Made by a program: the position numbers and the translations under genes
Source of the DNA: an uncultured Bacteroidales bacterium
Lineage (GTDB): Bacteria > Bacteroidota > Bacteroidia > Bacteroidales > Bacteroidaceae
Assembly (NCBI GenBank): GCA_902773055.1
Contig: CACYCZ010000003.1
Location: 1-58,117 of the forward strand
Length of the DNA stretch: 58,117 nucleotides
Direction of reading: 5' to 3'
The notes under the pieces: model-generated
Seen by the model: only the letters and a program-made list of their open reading frames with translations
What the model was told of the DNA's origin: nothing
Databases searched by the model: none
Part shown: positions 7,777-17,328 of the stretch, in pieces
Position numbering within the stretch: the stretch's first letter is position 1
Layout of the letters: each line of letters begins with the position of its first letter

Positions 7777-9480
7777 ATGAAAAAGATTTTTTTTATATCT
7801 ATATGTGTATTTCTGTATACAGGAAATGTAAAGAGTGCTAAAGATGATTTCAATAATGTAAAGCCGGTCCGTAATGTTATTTTGATGATACCAGATGGAA
7901 CACCATATAGTATTCTGTCTGTTACACGCTGGACAAATTGGTATAAAGATCATAATAAAACAAATCTCAGTATTGATCCTTATTTGTGTGGTTTTATACG
8001 CAGCAATACAGCAGTAGGACCAATTGCTGATTCGGGTTCGTCAACATCATGCTATGTCAGCGGTCATGTACAGCCTACAGGCTTTATAGGTACTTATTCT
8101 CCTGATTTTGGTGATAAAAATTTAGGATTCATAGATGGCAAGAAAGCTTATGGTCCGGTAGCCAATGTATTTGAGGCAGCCCACCAACTCAAGGGCAAGA
8201 GTACAGGACTTGTTGCTACTGTTAGTTTTACTCATGCTACTCCAGCTGACTGCAGCGCCCACTATTATAAAAGAAGCAAAACTGATATCATAGCAACTCA
8301 AATAGTGCATAATAACTTTGATGTAGTTCTTTCAAGTGGTAACAAAGATTTGAGTAATGAGAATGAACAATATCTCAAAGATAATGGCTATGATGTTGTT
8401 CGCAATGATATCGAGGCAATGCGCCGAAGTACAAACAACAAATTATGGGCTCTTTTTCACAGAGAACAGATGCCTTATGATTTTGACAGAGATGTAAACA
8501 AGGATCCTTCACTGGCAGAAATGACAGAGATAGCTATCAATAAACTCAACAAAAATAAAAAAGGATTTTTTCTCATGGTAGAAGGAAGTATGATAGATTT
8601 TTCTTCTCATGATAATGATCCTTCTGGTATGCTTTCTGAATACAGCGCATTTGAAAAAGCTTGCGAAGTAGCCGTTGAATTTGCTAAAAAGGACGGCAAT
8701 ACTACAGTGATAGTTATTCCAGATCATAATTGTGGAGGTATGACAATAGGCAAATATCATCTTAAAAGTTATACGGCTCTGAATTATGAAGATATATTTG
8801 GAGGAATAGCTAAGTTTACCCGTACTACTGAAGGTATGATAAAGTTACTGAACAGTAATCCTTATACAGAGGTTCAAAACCTGTTTAAAAAATATATGGG
8901 TTTTGAATTAACAGATAAGGAATTGGATAATTTATATCATTGTGCTGATTATAAACAGAGTCCTCTTCCAAAAGAAGTCCGTAATTTGAAGCCTAAGGCA
9001 ACATGGCATAATTCAAGTTTCAGTGCTTTTATTTCTCATGTCATTGCCGACCATACACCTTTTGGCTTTAGTAGTGATACCCATACAGGCGAAGATGTAT
9101 TTTTAGCTGTTATGAATCCAAATAATCAGGTACCCGCAGGCTATCATACTAATGTAGAACTGAGTCATTATATTCAGTCACTGATAGGTATGAATGGAAA
9201 AATGGATGCTTTTTCTGACAATATATTTGCCCGTCACGACGAAGTATTTACGGAATATGAAACGATTATAAACGAAAATAAGGAAAATAAATATTTTCCC
9301 ACTTTGACCGTAAAAAATCCAAAAAATGGCAAATCACTAACTATTTATGCACAAACCAGTAAGGTAGAGTTATCTGAGCATAATAAAACAAAAACTATTA
9401 AACTGCCTTCTGTAGCTATATATGTAGATAAAACTAACTTATTCTATTTACCCAAAAACTTAGTCAATTATTTAAAATAG
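7777..9480 (+). CDS. exported alkaline phosphatase
   Basis: Periplasmic phosphomonoesterase of the PhoA superfamily, 567 residues including a signal peptide (about 1-20). Metal and catalytic residues can be followed: Asp40 in MIPDG, nucleophile Ser86 in ADSGSSTSCY (replacing the commoner DSAAS), THATPADCSAH near 150, VEGSMIDFSSH near 270, PDHNCGG near 314 and THTGED near 435. It is roughly 100 residues longer than E. coli PhoA, with extra sequence between the metal motifs and a C-terminal beta-rich tail. First gene of an operon with GH78 (8-bp gap) and rmuC. Confidence 0.9.
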   Translation: MKKIFFISICVFLYTGNVKSAKDDFNNVKPVRNVILMIPDGTPYSILSVTRWTNWYKDHNKTNLSIDPYLCGFIRSNTAVGPIADSGSSTSCYVSGHVQPTGFIGTYSPDFGDKNLGFIDGKKAYGPVANVFEAAHQLKGKSTGLVATVSFTHATPADCSAHYYKRSKTDIIATQIVHNNFDVVLSSGNKDLSNENEQYLKDNGYDVVRNDIEAMRRSTNNKLWALFHREQMPYDFDRDVNKDPSLAEMTEIAINKLNKNKKGFFLMVEGSMIDFSSHDNDPSGMLSEYSAFEKACEVAVEFAKKDGNTTVIVIPDHNCGGMTIGKYHLKSYTALNYEDIFGGIAKFTRTTEGMIKLLNSNPYTEVQNLFKKYMGFELTDKELDNLYHCADYKQSPLPKEVRNLKPKATWHNSSFSAFISHVIADHTPFGFSSDTHTGEDVFLAVMNPNNQVPAGYHTNVELSHYIQSLIGMNGKMDAFSDNIFARHDEVFTEYETIINENKENKYFPTLTVKNPKNGKSLTIYAQTSKVELSEHNKTKTIKLPSVAIYVDKTNLFYLPKNLVNYLK

Positions 9481-9488
9481 GGAAGGAT

Positions 9489-12400
9489 ATGAAAAAAAAA
9501 ATCTTATTTGCATTAACTATACTATCCGTTCTATGGATACAAGGTATATGTTCTGACAAACAGATAATAAATCTGCGGGTAAATTATCAGCAAAATCCTT
9601 TAGGAATAGAGGAAATACCACTATTCAGTTGGGAAATGCTGTCTGAAACATATAATGCTGCTCAGTCAGCTTATCGTATAGTTGTAGCCGACAGCAAAGA
9701 AAATCTTAATAAAGGTTTTTATGTATTTGATTCAGGACGGAAGAAATCAGATGCTTCTGTATGTATTCCATATGAAGGTAAGCCGCTTAAATCATGTACA
9801 CGATATTTTTGGAAGGTTACTATATGGGATGAAAAAAATAAGTCCTTCAGTTCTACTTCTGATTCTTGGTTTGAAACAGCACTGCTCGACTCAGGATGGA
9901 ATAATGCTTCGTGGATAGGTTCTCATAAATCAACATTGTCCAAATATACAGGTAAAGCCGATATCAGCTATGACTTTAGAATAAAGGATGAGAGTAGTCA
10001 TGCAGCATTTTTATTTGGCTACAGAGGAAAGAACAATTATGTAAAAATCAATATTGATACTTCAACTCCTGAAAAGGTAAAGTTAATATTGAGCTATAAA
10101 TATAAAAGTAAGGAAACGGTAAAGTTAGAACAGCCCATAAATGATATTATTAAAGCTGATGCTGTTCATCGCCGTCATCATGTTACCATATCAATGATAT
10201 CCATGAACCATTTTAACGGGTATTATCTTAATATCTATGTAGATGGTGTAAATATAAATACGTTGGATAGTTATCCATATAAGAAGAAAAGTAATATAGA
10301 ACTTACTATTGATGAACCCAATATTGGTTATAAATATGCTCGTCTTTATGGCATAGGTTTTCTGCAGAACAAAGGTCAAAATGCGGTATTTGAAAATATA
10401 GAAATATCTGAGCCATTTTATAAGCAGACAATGTATGTCAGTGACAAAGTATATGATATAGAAGGTCGTGGAGAGCCAGTTACATGGATACCTAACAAAA
10501 ATGTATCAGCTCCGATGTTGCGCAAGACATTTACCCTTGACAAGTCAATAAAGGCAGCTCGTCTTTATGCTACAGCGCGAGGAATATATGAAATGTCTGT
10601 CAATGGTAAAGCTGTATCGAATGATTTTTACAATCCTGGTTGGCCTGACTATCGCTTCAGACAAACCTATAATACTTTTGATGTTACTTCGTTGCTTCAT
10701 CAGGGAGAAAATACTATTGGAGCCGTTTTGGGTACAGGTTATTATACAGGTCCGTGGGGATATCATGCTGTATGGAATAACGGATATGGTACTGACGTTA
10801 ACTTGATGGCAAAATTGTTAGTGCAATATGAGGACGGAACACATCAGATAATTGTTACAGACAATACATGGAAATGTTATGATAAAGGTCCCATACTTGA
10901 AAACAGTCTTCATAATGGTGTAGATTATGATGCCCGCAGGGAAATAGAAGGCTGGGATGTCTCTGGCTTTGATGATAGGGAATGGAATAATGTAAAGGTA
11001 TATCCGTCATTATCCAAGGATATAAAATTGCAGGCCTATATAGGACAACCTGTAAGGATTGATACTATATGTGAGGCCCAAAAACTGACAGAGCCCATAG
11101 CTAAGCACTATATCTATGACATGGGCCAGAATATGGTTGGTATACCCCGTCTGTTGATTCAAGGCGAGAAAGGAACAAAGGTGCGTATTCGCTATGCCGA
11201 AATGTTATATCCTGACGTCATTCCTACTGATCCTGTTCCGCCATATACTATAGAAACCTATCGGCGGTTAAAAGGCCAATTATATATAGATAATTATAGA
11301 GGAGCTCTTTCTACTGATACCTACATTTGTAAGGGAGATATCAATGGTGAATTATTTGAACCGCGATTCACTTCTCATGGGTTCAGATATATAGAAATAA
11401 CTGGCTTGGAAAAACCATTGGATCTGAAAAACGTAAAAGTGTTGGTTCTAAATTCAATCTCAGAATCAACGGCATCTTATAAAACCGATAATGAAAATAT
11501 CAATAAGTTATATAACAATATTGTTTGGGGGCAGATGGGTAATTTTCAAGCTGTGCCTACTGATTGCCCACAACGTGATGAACGCTTAGGCTGGACAGGT
11601 GATGCTCAAATTTTTACAAGGACAGCATCTTACAACCGTAATGTACAGCCTTTTTTTAATAGATGGCTTTATACTCTTCGTGATGACCAATCTTCCAAAG
11701 GTGGATTTCCACGCTTTTCTCCTTTATCTCAAACGGTTGTAGACGACTATTATAATAATGCTGCCTGCGGATGGGCAGAAGTAGGTATTATTACGCCATG
11801 GGAGATATATCTACAGTATGGTGATAGAACGATTCTGGAAAAAAGCTATGAATCAATGAAGCGGTATATGGATTATCTCAAGTCGCAGGCTAAAGACTAC
11901 ATTCAGCCAATAGGTGGATATGGTGACTGGGTGGCCTTACTGGGTACACCTTCTGATTTGACAAATACTGCTTACAGTGCTTTGGATGCCAAAATTATGG
12001 CTAAAGTGGCAAAGATATTAGGCAAGACATCAGATTCGGAATATTTTATTGACGTATTTGAAAAAATAAAGAAAGCATTTGCCAAACGATTCTTGGGTCA
12101 CGATGGTTATATGATGATGCCAAAGGGAAGTCCGGCAAACCGTGATTCCTATTCTGCAGCCTATGGCACTGGTCCCAAAATAACAAAGGATACTATTCTG
12201 GATACTCAGACAGGATATATATTACCTCTTTATGCCGGACTGATAGACGATAGTGTCAAAGATAAGGCTGTGAAACATTTGGTTGAATTACTTTACAGAA
12301 ATAATTACAAACTGAATACAGGTTTTATAGGTACTCCATATATGAATATCGTGCTTTCAGATAATGGTTATGATGATGTGGCCTACAAAATGTTTCAGCA

Positions 12401-12914
12401 AGAGGATTATCCTTCGTGGATTTATCCTATTTTCCAAGGTGCTACTACTATTTGGGAACGATGGAACTCCTATACACTTGTCAACGGATTTGGCCCTGTA
12501 GGCATGAACTCATTTAATCATTATTCTTATGGTGCCATTGAAGATTGGATGATGGCTTACAGTGCAGGCATACAGAGGGATGAGAATAATCCAGGTTACA
12601 AACATATTATTTTGCAACCTCGCATAGGTGGAACATTAGGTTATACCAGCGCTTGTTTCCATACGGTACATGGTGAAGTGACATCAGCATGGCGGAGTGC
12701 CAAGACAGACCCGACAGCCGATGCTGCACAGTATGGCTATACTTATGAAGCTACAGTTCCTGCCAATACGACAGCAACACTTATTTTGCCCCTGCATGGT
12801 GGAAAGGCAGAAATAATTAAGGGCTCAAAAGGTGTAAAATCCCATAGGCAGTCTCAAAGTGGAGCGATCTACGAAATAGGTTCCGGGAAATATATATTCA
12901 AAGTTAAACCATAA
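9489..12914 (+). CDS. GH78 alpha-L-rhamnosidase, exported
   Basis: Exported glycoside hydrolase (1141 residues, signal peptide 1-21) expected to remove terminal alpha-L-rhamnose from polysaccharides or glycosides. Order: N-terminal Ig-like domain (PLFSWEM), a beta-sandwich-like insert at about 155-310, the rhamnosidase N domain (LYATARGIYEMSVNGK, GAVLGTGYYTG), the six-hairpin catalytic domain with the GH78 signature DCPQRDERLGWTGDA near residue 692, and a C-terminal beta domain. The signature includes the acidic residues of the active site. No SusC/SusD genes accompany it; it lies 8 bp after the phosphatase and 8 bp before rmuC. Confidence 0.92.
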   Translation: MKKKILFALTILSVLWIQGICSDKQIINLRVNYQQNPLGIEEIPLFSWEMLSETYNAAQSAYRIVVADSKENLNKGFYVFDSGRKKSDASVCIPYEGKPLKSCTRYFWKVTIWDEKNKSFSSTSDSWFETALLDSGWNNASWIGSHKSTLSKYTGKADISYDFRIKDESSHAAFLFGYRGKNNYVKINIDTSTPEKVKLILSYKYKSKETVKLEQPINDIIKADAVHRRHHVTISMISMNHFNGYYLNIYVDGVNINTLDSYPYKKKSNIELTIDEPNIGYKYARLYGIGFLQNKGQNAVFENIEISEPFYKQTMYVSDKVYDIEGRGEPVTWIPNKNVSAPMLRKTFTLDKSIKAARLYATARGIYEMSVNGKAVSNDFYNPGWPDYRFRQTYNTFDVTSLLHQGENTIGAVLGTGYYTGPWGYHAVWNNGYGTDVNLMAKLLVQYEDGTHQIIVTDNTWKCYDKGPILENSLHNGVDYDARREIEGWDVSGFDDREWNNVKVYPSLSKDIKLQAYIGQPVRIDTICEAQKLTEPIAKHYIYDMGQNMVGIPRLLIQGEKGTKVRIRYAEMLYPDVIPTDPVPPYTIETYRRLKGQLYIDNYRGALSTDTYICKGDINGELFEPRFTSHGFRYIEITGLEKPLDLKNVKVLVLNSISESTASYKTDNENINKLYNNIVWGQMGNFQAVPTDCPQRDERLGWTGDAQIFTRTASYNRNVQPFFNRWLYTLRDDQSSKGGFPRFSPLSQTVVDDYYNNAACGWAEVGIITPWEIYLQYGDRTILEKSYESMKRYMDYLKSQAKDYIQPIGGYGDWVALLGTPSDLTNTAYSALDAKIMAKVAKILGKTSDSEYFIDVFEKIKKAFAKRFLGHDGYMMMPKGSPANRDSYSAAYGTGPKITKDTILDTQTGYILPLYAGLIDDSVKDKAVKHLVELLYRNNYKLNTGFIGTPYMNIVLSDNGYDDVAYKMFQQEDYPSWIYPIFQGATTIWERWNSYTLVNGFGPVGMNSFNHYSYGAIEDWMMAYSAGIQRDENNPGYKHIILQPRIGGTLGYTSACFHTVHGEVTSAWRSAKTDPTADAAQYGYTYEATVPANTTATLILPLHGGKAEIIKGSKGVKSHRQSQSGAIYEIGSGKYIFKVKP

Positions 12915-12922
12915 GGGAAACA

Positions 12923-14044
12923 ATGGAATTGCTTCTGGTATTTGCATCGGCTCTGATAATGGGTTTTGCGCTGGGGTATATGTTTTCAAGATACGAGATA
13001 CACCACCGCATGAAGGAAATGCGTAATTATTCTCAGCAGACGTTTGCCAATATGGAGGCCAGGTTCAGCATGCTTGCCAACCAGATTTTGGATTCACAAA
13101 AAGAAAAACTGGAAACTGATAATAATAGCCATTTGAACCTTATACTAAAGCCTTTAGAGGATAATCTGTATAGGTTGGATAAGGTTATACGTGATGTAAA
13201 TGAGAAAAGCATTGAGCATCACACTTCGTTTCAGGATGCTATAAAAAGGCTTGAAGAGCAAACGCTCACTATCGGAAAAGAAGCCGATAATTTAGCACGT
13301 GCACTGAAGAATGAGACAAAAATGCAGGGCGATTGGGGTGAAATGGTTTTGTCCAACATTCTGGAGCGTTCAGGCCTGCGCAAAGGCGAAGAGTTTGAGT
13401 TGCAGAAGAATTTTCAGTCGGACAACGGCGATGATCATCGTCCTGACGTTATCATCAGATTTCCTGAAGGAAAAAACCTCATCATCGACTCCAAGGTGTC
13501 TTTGAAGGATTTCATGGATTATGTCAATGCCACCACTACGATAGAGCGCAAGGAGTTCTTGAAACGCCATGTTGACTCCGTCAGAAAGCATATCAAGGAA
13601 CTCTCCTTGAAGAACTACCCAAAGGACGTGAAAGGTTCTCCCGATTATGTTCTTATGTTCATGCCTTCTGAGGCATCCTATATTGCTGCCGTTCAGTATG
13701 ATGCCAATCTTACTACCTTTGCTTGGAGCAAGAAGGTCATCATGGTTTGCCCCAATACGTTGATTATGACGTTGCAGATAGTCAACAATATCTGGCAGTC
13801 GGCCCGTCAGGCAAAAAATGTTGAGAAAATTATCTCTGCCGCCAATGAGTTGTATTATCATTTTGCCCTCTTTACGGATACCTATGTCAAAATGGGTAAT
13901 ACATTGAATACCCTTCAGAACGATTATGATTTGGGCAGGAAACGGCTTTCAGAAGGGCGTGGCAACCTTGTTGACCGGTTTGAAAAAATGAAAGAACTGG
14001 GTCTCTCTCCCAAAAAGGAAATCAGCGACAAACTGACCTCATAG
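12923..14044 (+). CDS. rmuC: RmuC family protein
   Basis: A 373-residue protein with an N-terminal membrane anchor (residues 2-20), a coiled-coil region (about 30-130) and the RmuC core with PDVIIRFPEGKNLIIDSKVS, which resembles a PD-(D/E)XK nuclease fold. RmuC limits inversions at short inverted repeats in E. coli; its biochemical activity is not settled. It is third in the phosphatase-GH78 operon, an unexpected setting, and is followed by a terminator hairpin. Confidence 0.92.
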   Translation: MELLLVFASALIMGFALGYMFSRYEIHHRMKEMRNYSQQTFANMEARFSMLANQILDSQKEKLETDNNSHLNLILKPLEDNLYRLDKVIRDVNEKSIEHHTSFQDAIKRLEEQTLTIGKEADNLARALKNETKMQGDWGEMVLSNILERSGLRKGEEFELQKNFQSDNGDDHRPDVIIRFPEGKNLIIDSKVSLKDFMDYVNATTTIERKEFLKRHVDSVRKHIKELSLKNYPKDVKGSPDYVLMFMPSEASYIAAVQYDANLTTFAWSKKVIMVCPNTLIMTLQIVNNIWQSARQAKNVEKIISAANELYYHFALFTDTYVKMGNTLNTLQNDYDLGRKRLSEGRGNLVDRFEKMKELGLSPKKEISDKLTS

Positions 14045-14071
14045 ACTCGTTCTTACCGATATTATTATGCA

Positions 14072-14116
14072 ATCAGGCCATCCAAGAAATATCGGATGGC
14101 CTGATGCTTTTGTATT
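14072..14116 (+). terminator. terminator after rmuC
   Basis: 12-bp stem ATCAGGCCATCC/GGATGGCCTGAT (14072-14083, 14094-14105) followed by GCTTTTGTATTT. Confidence 0.8.
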
Positions 14117-14207
14117 TAACTGAAAAAGCTGTTTGTCATAGGTTTCTTTCTAAGTAAAACCAATCATCTGACTCTATAAGATGATAGTATTTGCGTAAAT
14201 AGGAAAA

Positions 14208-14340
14208 ATCTTCTGCCTATGGAATTCTCAGTACTCTGGGCAAAGTACAAGAGTACTTCAGGCAAAGTGCTGAAATCCTCCAGGCAGAGGAATGGAACCT
14301 CTCTGCGGAAGAAAAGCCTGTTTTCTGCCGATGGCAATGG
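14208..14340. repeat. degenerate 22-bp periodic palindrome array
   Basis: Between rmuC and dacB, imperfect palindromes recur at 22-bp steps. The clearest begin at 14230 (AGTACTctgggcAAAGTAC), 14252 (AGTACTtcaggcAAAGTgCT) and 14274 (ATCCTCcaggcaGAGGAAT); weaker ones follow at 14296 and 14318 (TGCCgatGGCA) and precede at 14208. This array fills most of the 327-bp gap; no gene is seen in it. Confidence 0.55.
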
Positions 14341-14371
14341 GAGCAAACAAGATACCAGATTTGCCCGGAAG

Positions 14372-15607
14372 TCAGGGCGTAAGAAGCCATTCAAGCAGCC
14401 GATCGTCCCAATCACGGGTAAGTCGGGGTGAATAGATGCCGTTATGGAAGAGTGCAAACGCTATTTCGTGCCCATTTGGGGCTGTGCAGTAGCCGGCCAA
14501 GGTGACGACTCTTTTTACAGAACCGGTTTTAGCGTGGACATTGCCCTTGACATAGGGCGACTTCAAGCGGCTTGCCAGCGTTCCGTCTTCACCGCCTATG
14601 GGGAGACAGGGATAGAAATGGTTGTAGATTTTCCTGTGGTTATAGACATAGCGGAGCAGTTTGACCACCAGTCGGGGTGAGAGACAGTCGTAGACAGAAA
14701 GTCCGCTTCCGTCGGAAACATTGTAGAGGTCAGCATCTTCTTGCAGTTCATTCTGGATAAAATTCAGTACGTATTCAGAGGCAATAGCATAGGAAGGATA
14801 TTTTTTTTTGCTCAGGGCGCCTATCTGAAAGAAAAGCGATTCAGCATATTGGTTGTTACTCTTCTTGAGCATAGTGAGCAACACCTCGTCAATAGTATGC
14901 CGACATTCTGCTATCAGGGTCATGCTGTCCTGAGGGAGAAAGCCATTGGAGTAGGAGCAGGGGTGAGCTATGGAGTCCACATCAAGCAGCTCAAAGAATT
15001 TGTCCATAAAACCGTCGTCAGCATCGAAGAGCAGGGGGATGGTGGGCTTTTCATCGTCTTTCCAGTTCCAGAGCCACCCAAATCCCATTGTATCGGTATC
15101 CTTGAAGGAAACATCGGTATAGATATTGCCGTCAATGCGGTTGATGCCCAGGTGTTTTATTCCGTCGCAGAAAGTGAGCATGTCCTTGCCGTTGAAACAG
15201 GGGTCGTAGCCGGCAACGATATAGATGTCACCCAAGAGCGTAGAATCCTGAATGGTTCCTTTATAGTAGAGGCCGGTCTTGTACTGATAGTCGGAGCCCA
15301 GATAGTGGAGGCCGGCAACCGCTGTCAGTGTTTTCATTACCGATGCCGGGCGCATCATCTGTCGGCTGCCATAGTCAAAGATGGCCGAGTCGGCAGTGAG
15401 GTCGTAGAAGTAGATGCCCACTTGGGATGTCTGACACAGGTTGCTGTGGATGATGATGGAGTCTGCTCCCTTCTGGAATCGCTCCAGCCAATTGAGAGGG
15501 ACAACAGTATCAGTGGCGATGGAGTCACCATAAATTTCACTTTGGGCAAAGCACCCGGCAGAAACAAAGGCCAGACATAAAAAAAGGAGACGGCAGTAAG
15601 AGCTCAT
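14372..15607 (-). CDS. dacB: D-Ala-D-Ala carboxypeptidase (PBP4, S13)
   Basis: Periplasmic penicillin-binding protein 4 family enzyme that trims or cleaves peptidoglycan cross-bridges. The three active-site motifs are present: SVMK (Ser89-Lys92), SNN (250-252) and KTG (360-362). The N-terminus is a signal peptide ending VSAGC, so it may be a lipoprotein anchored at Cys19. At 411 residues it is shorter than E. coli DacB (477), with a smaller insertion between the first two motifs. Its promoter box at 15651-15658 is back to back with that of nadB. Confidence 0.93.
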   Translation of the reverse strand: MSSYCRLLFLCLAFVSAGCFAQSEIYGDSIATDTVVPLNWLERFQKGADSIIIHSNLCQTSQVGIYFYDLTADSAIFDYGSRQMMRPASVMKTLTAVAGLHYLGSDYQYKTGLYYKGTIQDSTLLGDIYIVAGYDPCFNGKDMLTFCDGIKHLGINRIDGNIYTDVSFKDTDTMGFGWLWNWKDDEKPTIPLLFDADDGFMDKFFELLDVDSIAHPCSYSNGFLPQDSMTLIAECRHTIDEVLLTMLKKSNNQYAESLFFQIGALSKKKYPSYAIASEYVLNFIQNELQEDADLYNVSDGSGLSVYDCLSPRLVVKLLRYVYNHRKIYNHFYPCLPIGGEDGTLASRLKSPYVKGNVHAKTGSVKRVVTLAGYCTAPNGHEIAFALFHNGIYSPRLTRDWDDRLLEWLLTP

Positions 15608-15650
15608 AGTATGGAATACTGAAAAAAGCGGTTTTGTAGATGTAAAATTA

Positions 15651-15658
15651 CAAAAATA
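15651..15658 (-). promoter_or_regulatory. -7 box for dacB
   Basis: The minus strand reads TATTTTTG, 43 bp before the dacB ATG. Confidence 0.5.
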
Positions 15659-15693
15659 AATACATGTGTTTTTTCTGAAAGTGATGCTTTTTG

Positions 15694-15701
15694 TAATTTT
15701 G
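15694..15701 (+). promoter_or_regulatory. -7 box for nadB
   Basis: TAATTTTG, 19 bp before the ATG at 15721. A GTG at 15712 would leave a leader of only about 5 nt, which favours the ATG. Confidence 0.55.
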
Positions 15702-15720
15702 TGATATTAAAGTGAAATCC

Positions 15721-17307
15721 ATGATAAGAAAGTTTGATTATTTGGTTATCGGCTCGGGTGTTGCCGGCATGTCGTTTGCCCTGCAGGTGGCCGATTCAAG
15801 ACATAAGGTAGCCTTGCTGTGCAAGACGACAATAGACGAGGCCAATACGGCCAAGGCCCAAGGCGGTGTTGCAGCTGTAACCGATAGGGTAAAGGATAAT
15901 TTTGAAAAACACATCAAAGATACAATGATAGCCGGTGACTATATCAGTGACCCAAAAGCTGTGGAGCAGGTGGTGAAAAAAGCACCGGAGGGCATACAGA
16001 GGTTGGTAGACTGGGGCGTGAGGTTTGACTGCAAGGAGGATGGCTCCTATGACCTCCACCGTGAAGGCGGTCATTCGGAATTCCGTATTCTGCACCATGC
16101 CGATGACTCTGGCTTTGAGATACAGAGGGGATTGATAGAGGCAGTGAGACAGCATCCCGATATCAAGGTTTTTGAAAACCATTTTGCCGTGGAGATTATC
16201 ACACAGCATCATTTGGGCATCGAGGTGACTCGCCGTACACCTGACATAGAGTGTTACGGTGCTTATGTCCTGGATCCCGATACAGGCAAGGTAGATACTT
16301 TCCTGTCAAAAGTTACCCTGTTGGCTACGGGTGGCATAGGCGCCATATACAAAACGACGACTAATCCCGACATTGCTACCGGTGACGGTATAGCAATGGC
16401 CTATCGTGCCAAGGCTACTGTGCAGGATATGGAGTTTGTGCAGTTTCACCCAACAGCACTGTTTCATCCTGGTGAAACGCATCCTGCTTATCTGATAACT
16501 GAGGCCATGAGGGGTTATGGCGGTATATTGAGGCTGCCGAACGGAGAGGAGTTCATGCAGAAGTACGATAAGCGTCTGAGTCTGGCTCCGAGAGACATCG
16601 TTGCGCGCGCCATCGACAAGGAAATGAAGATGCACGGACTGGATCATGTATGCCTGGACGTTACCCATAAGGACGCTGAACAAACAAAGATGCATTTTCC
16701 TAATATATACAACAAGTGCCTGAGTATCGGCATTGACATCACGAAGGATTATATCCCTGTTTGTCCATCGGCTCACTACCTCTGTGGTGGTATAAAGGTA
16801 GACCTGAATGCTCAGACAAGTATAAAGAGGCTGTATGCTGTAGGGGAATGTTCATGTACAGGGTTGCACGGCGGAAATCGTCTTGCAAGCAATTCGCTGA
16901 TAGAAGCTGTAGTCTATGCTGATGCTGCGGCCAGGCATGTTATGCAGAATGCTGACGGCTATACATTCAATACCAAGATACCCGAATGGAATGACGATGG
17001 TACTATGACCAATGAAGAAAAGGTCTTGATAGCTCAGGATATGCGCGAAGTGGAACAAATAATGTCCAACTATGTGGGTATTGTACGCAGTGACTTGCGT
17101 CTGCATCGGGCCTGGCAGAGGCTGGACTTGCTCTATGAGGAGACAGAGGAACTGTTCAAGCGTGTAAAGGCTACCAAGGATATATGCGAACTGCGCAACG
17201 CTATCAACGTGGCATATCTGGTGACACGGCAGGCCATAGAGCGCAAAGAAAGCAGGGGATTGCACTATACGCTCGATTATCCCAAGCACGCATATGATTT
17301 CAAATAA
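15721..17307 (+). CDS. nadB: L-aspartate oxidase NadB
   Basis: FAD-dependent oxidation of L-aspartate to iminoaspartate, the step before NadA in NAD biosynthesis. The FAD-binding Rossmann motif YLVIGSGVAGMSFAL is at the N-terminus; HREGGHSEFRI and the fumarate-reductase-like GECSCTGLHGGNRLASNSL lie further on. About 528 residues, full length. The ATG is preferred over an upstream in-frame GTG at 15712. A glycosidase gene follows after 21 bp on the same strand with no terminator between. Confidence 0.95.
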   Translation: MIRKFDYLVIGSGVAGMSFALQVADSRHKVALLCKTTIDEANTAKAQGGVAAVTDRVKDNFEKHIKDTMIAGDYISDPKAVEQVVKKAPEGIQRLVDWGVRFDCKEDGSYDLHREGGHSEFRILHHADDSGFEIQRGLIEAVRQHPDIKVFENHFAVEIITQHHLGIEVTRRTPDIECYGAYVLDPDTGKVDTFLSKVTLLATGGIGAIYKTTTNPDIATGDGIAMAYRAKATVQDMEFVQFHPTALFHPGETHPAYLITEAMRGYGGILRLPNGEEFMQKYDKRLSLAPRDIVARAIDKEMKMHGLDHVCLDVTHKDAEQTKMHFPNIYNKCLSIGIDITKDYIPVCPSAHYLCGGIKVDLNAQTSIKRLYAVGECSCTGLHGGNRLASNSLIEAVVYADAAARHVMQNADGYTFNTKIPEWNDDGTMTNEEKVLIAQDMREVEQIMSNYVGIVRSDLRLHRAWQRLDLLYEETEELFKRVKATKDICELRNAINVAYLVTRQAIERKESRGLHYTLDYPKHAYDFK

Positions 17308-17328
17308 TCTTTATTTTTTTATATAATA

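Noticed and set aside
14741-15580. Long plus-strand frame (279 codons) opposite dacB
   Set aside because: Antisense shadow; dacB has all three PBP motifs, while this frame has no recognisable domain.
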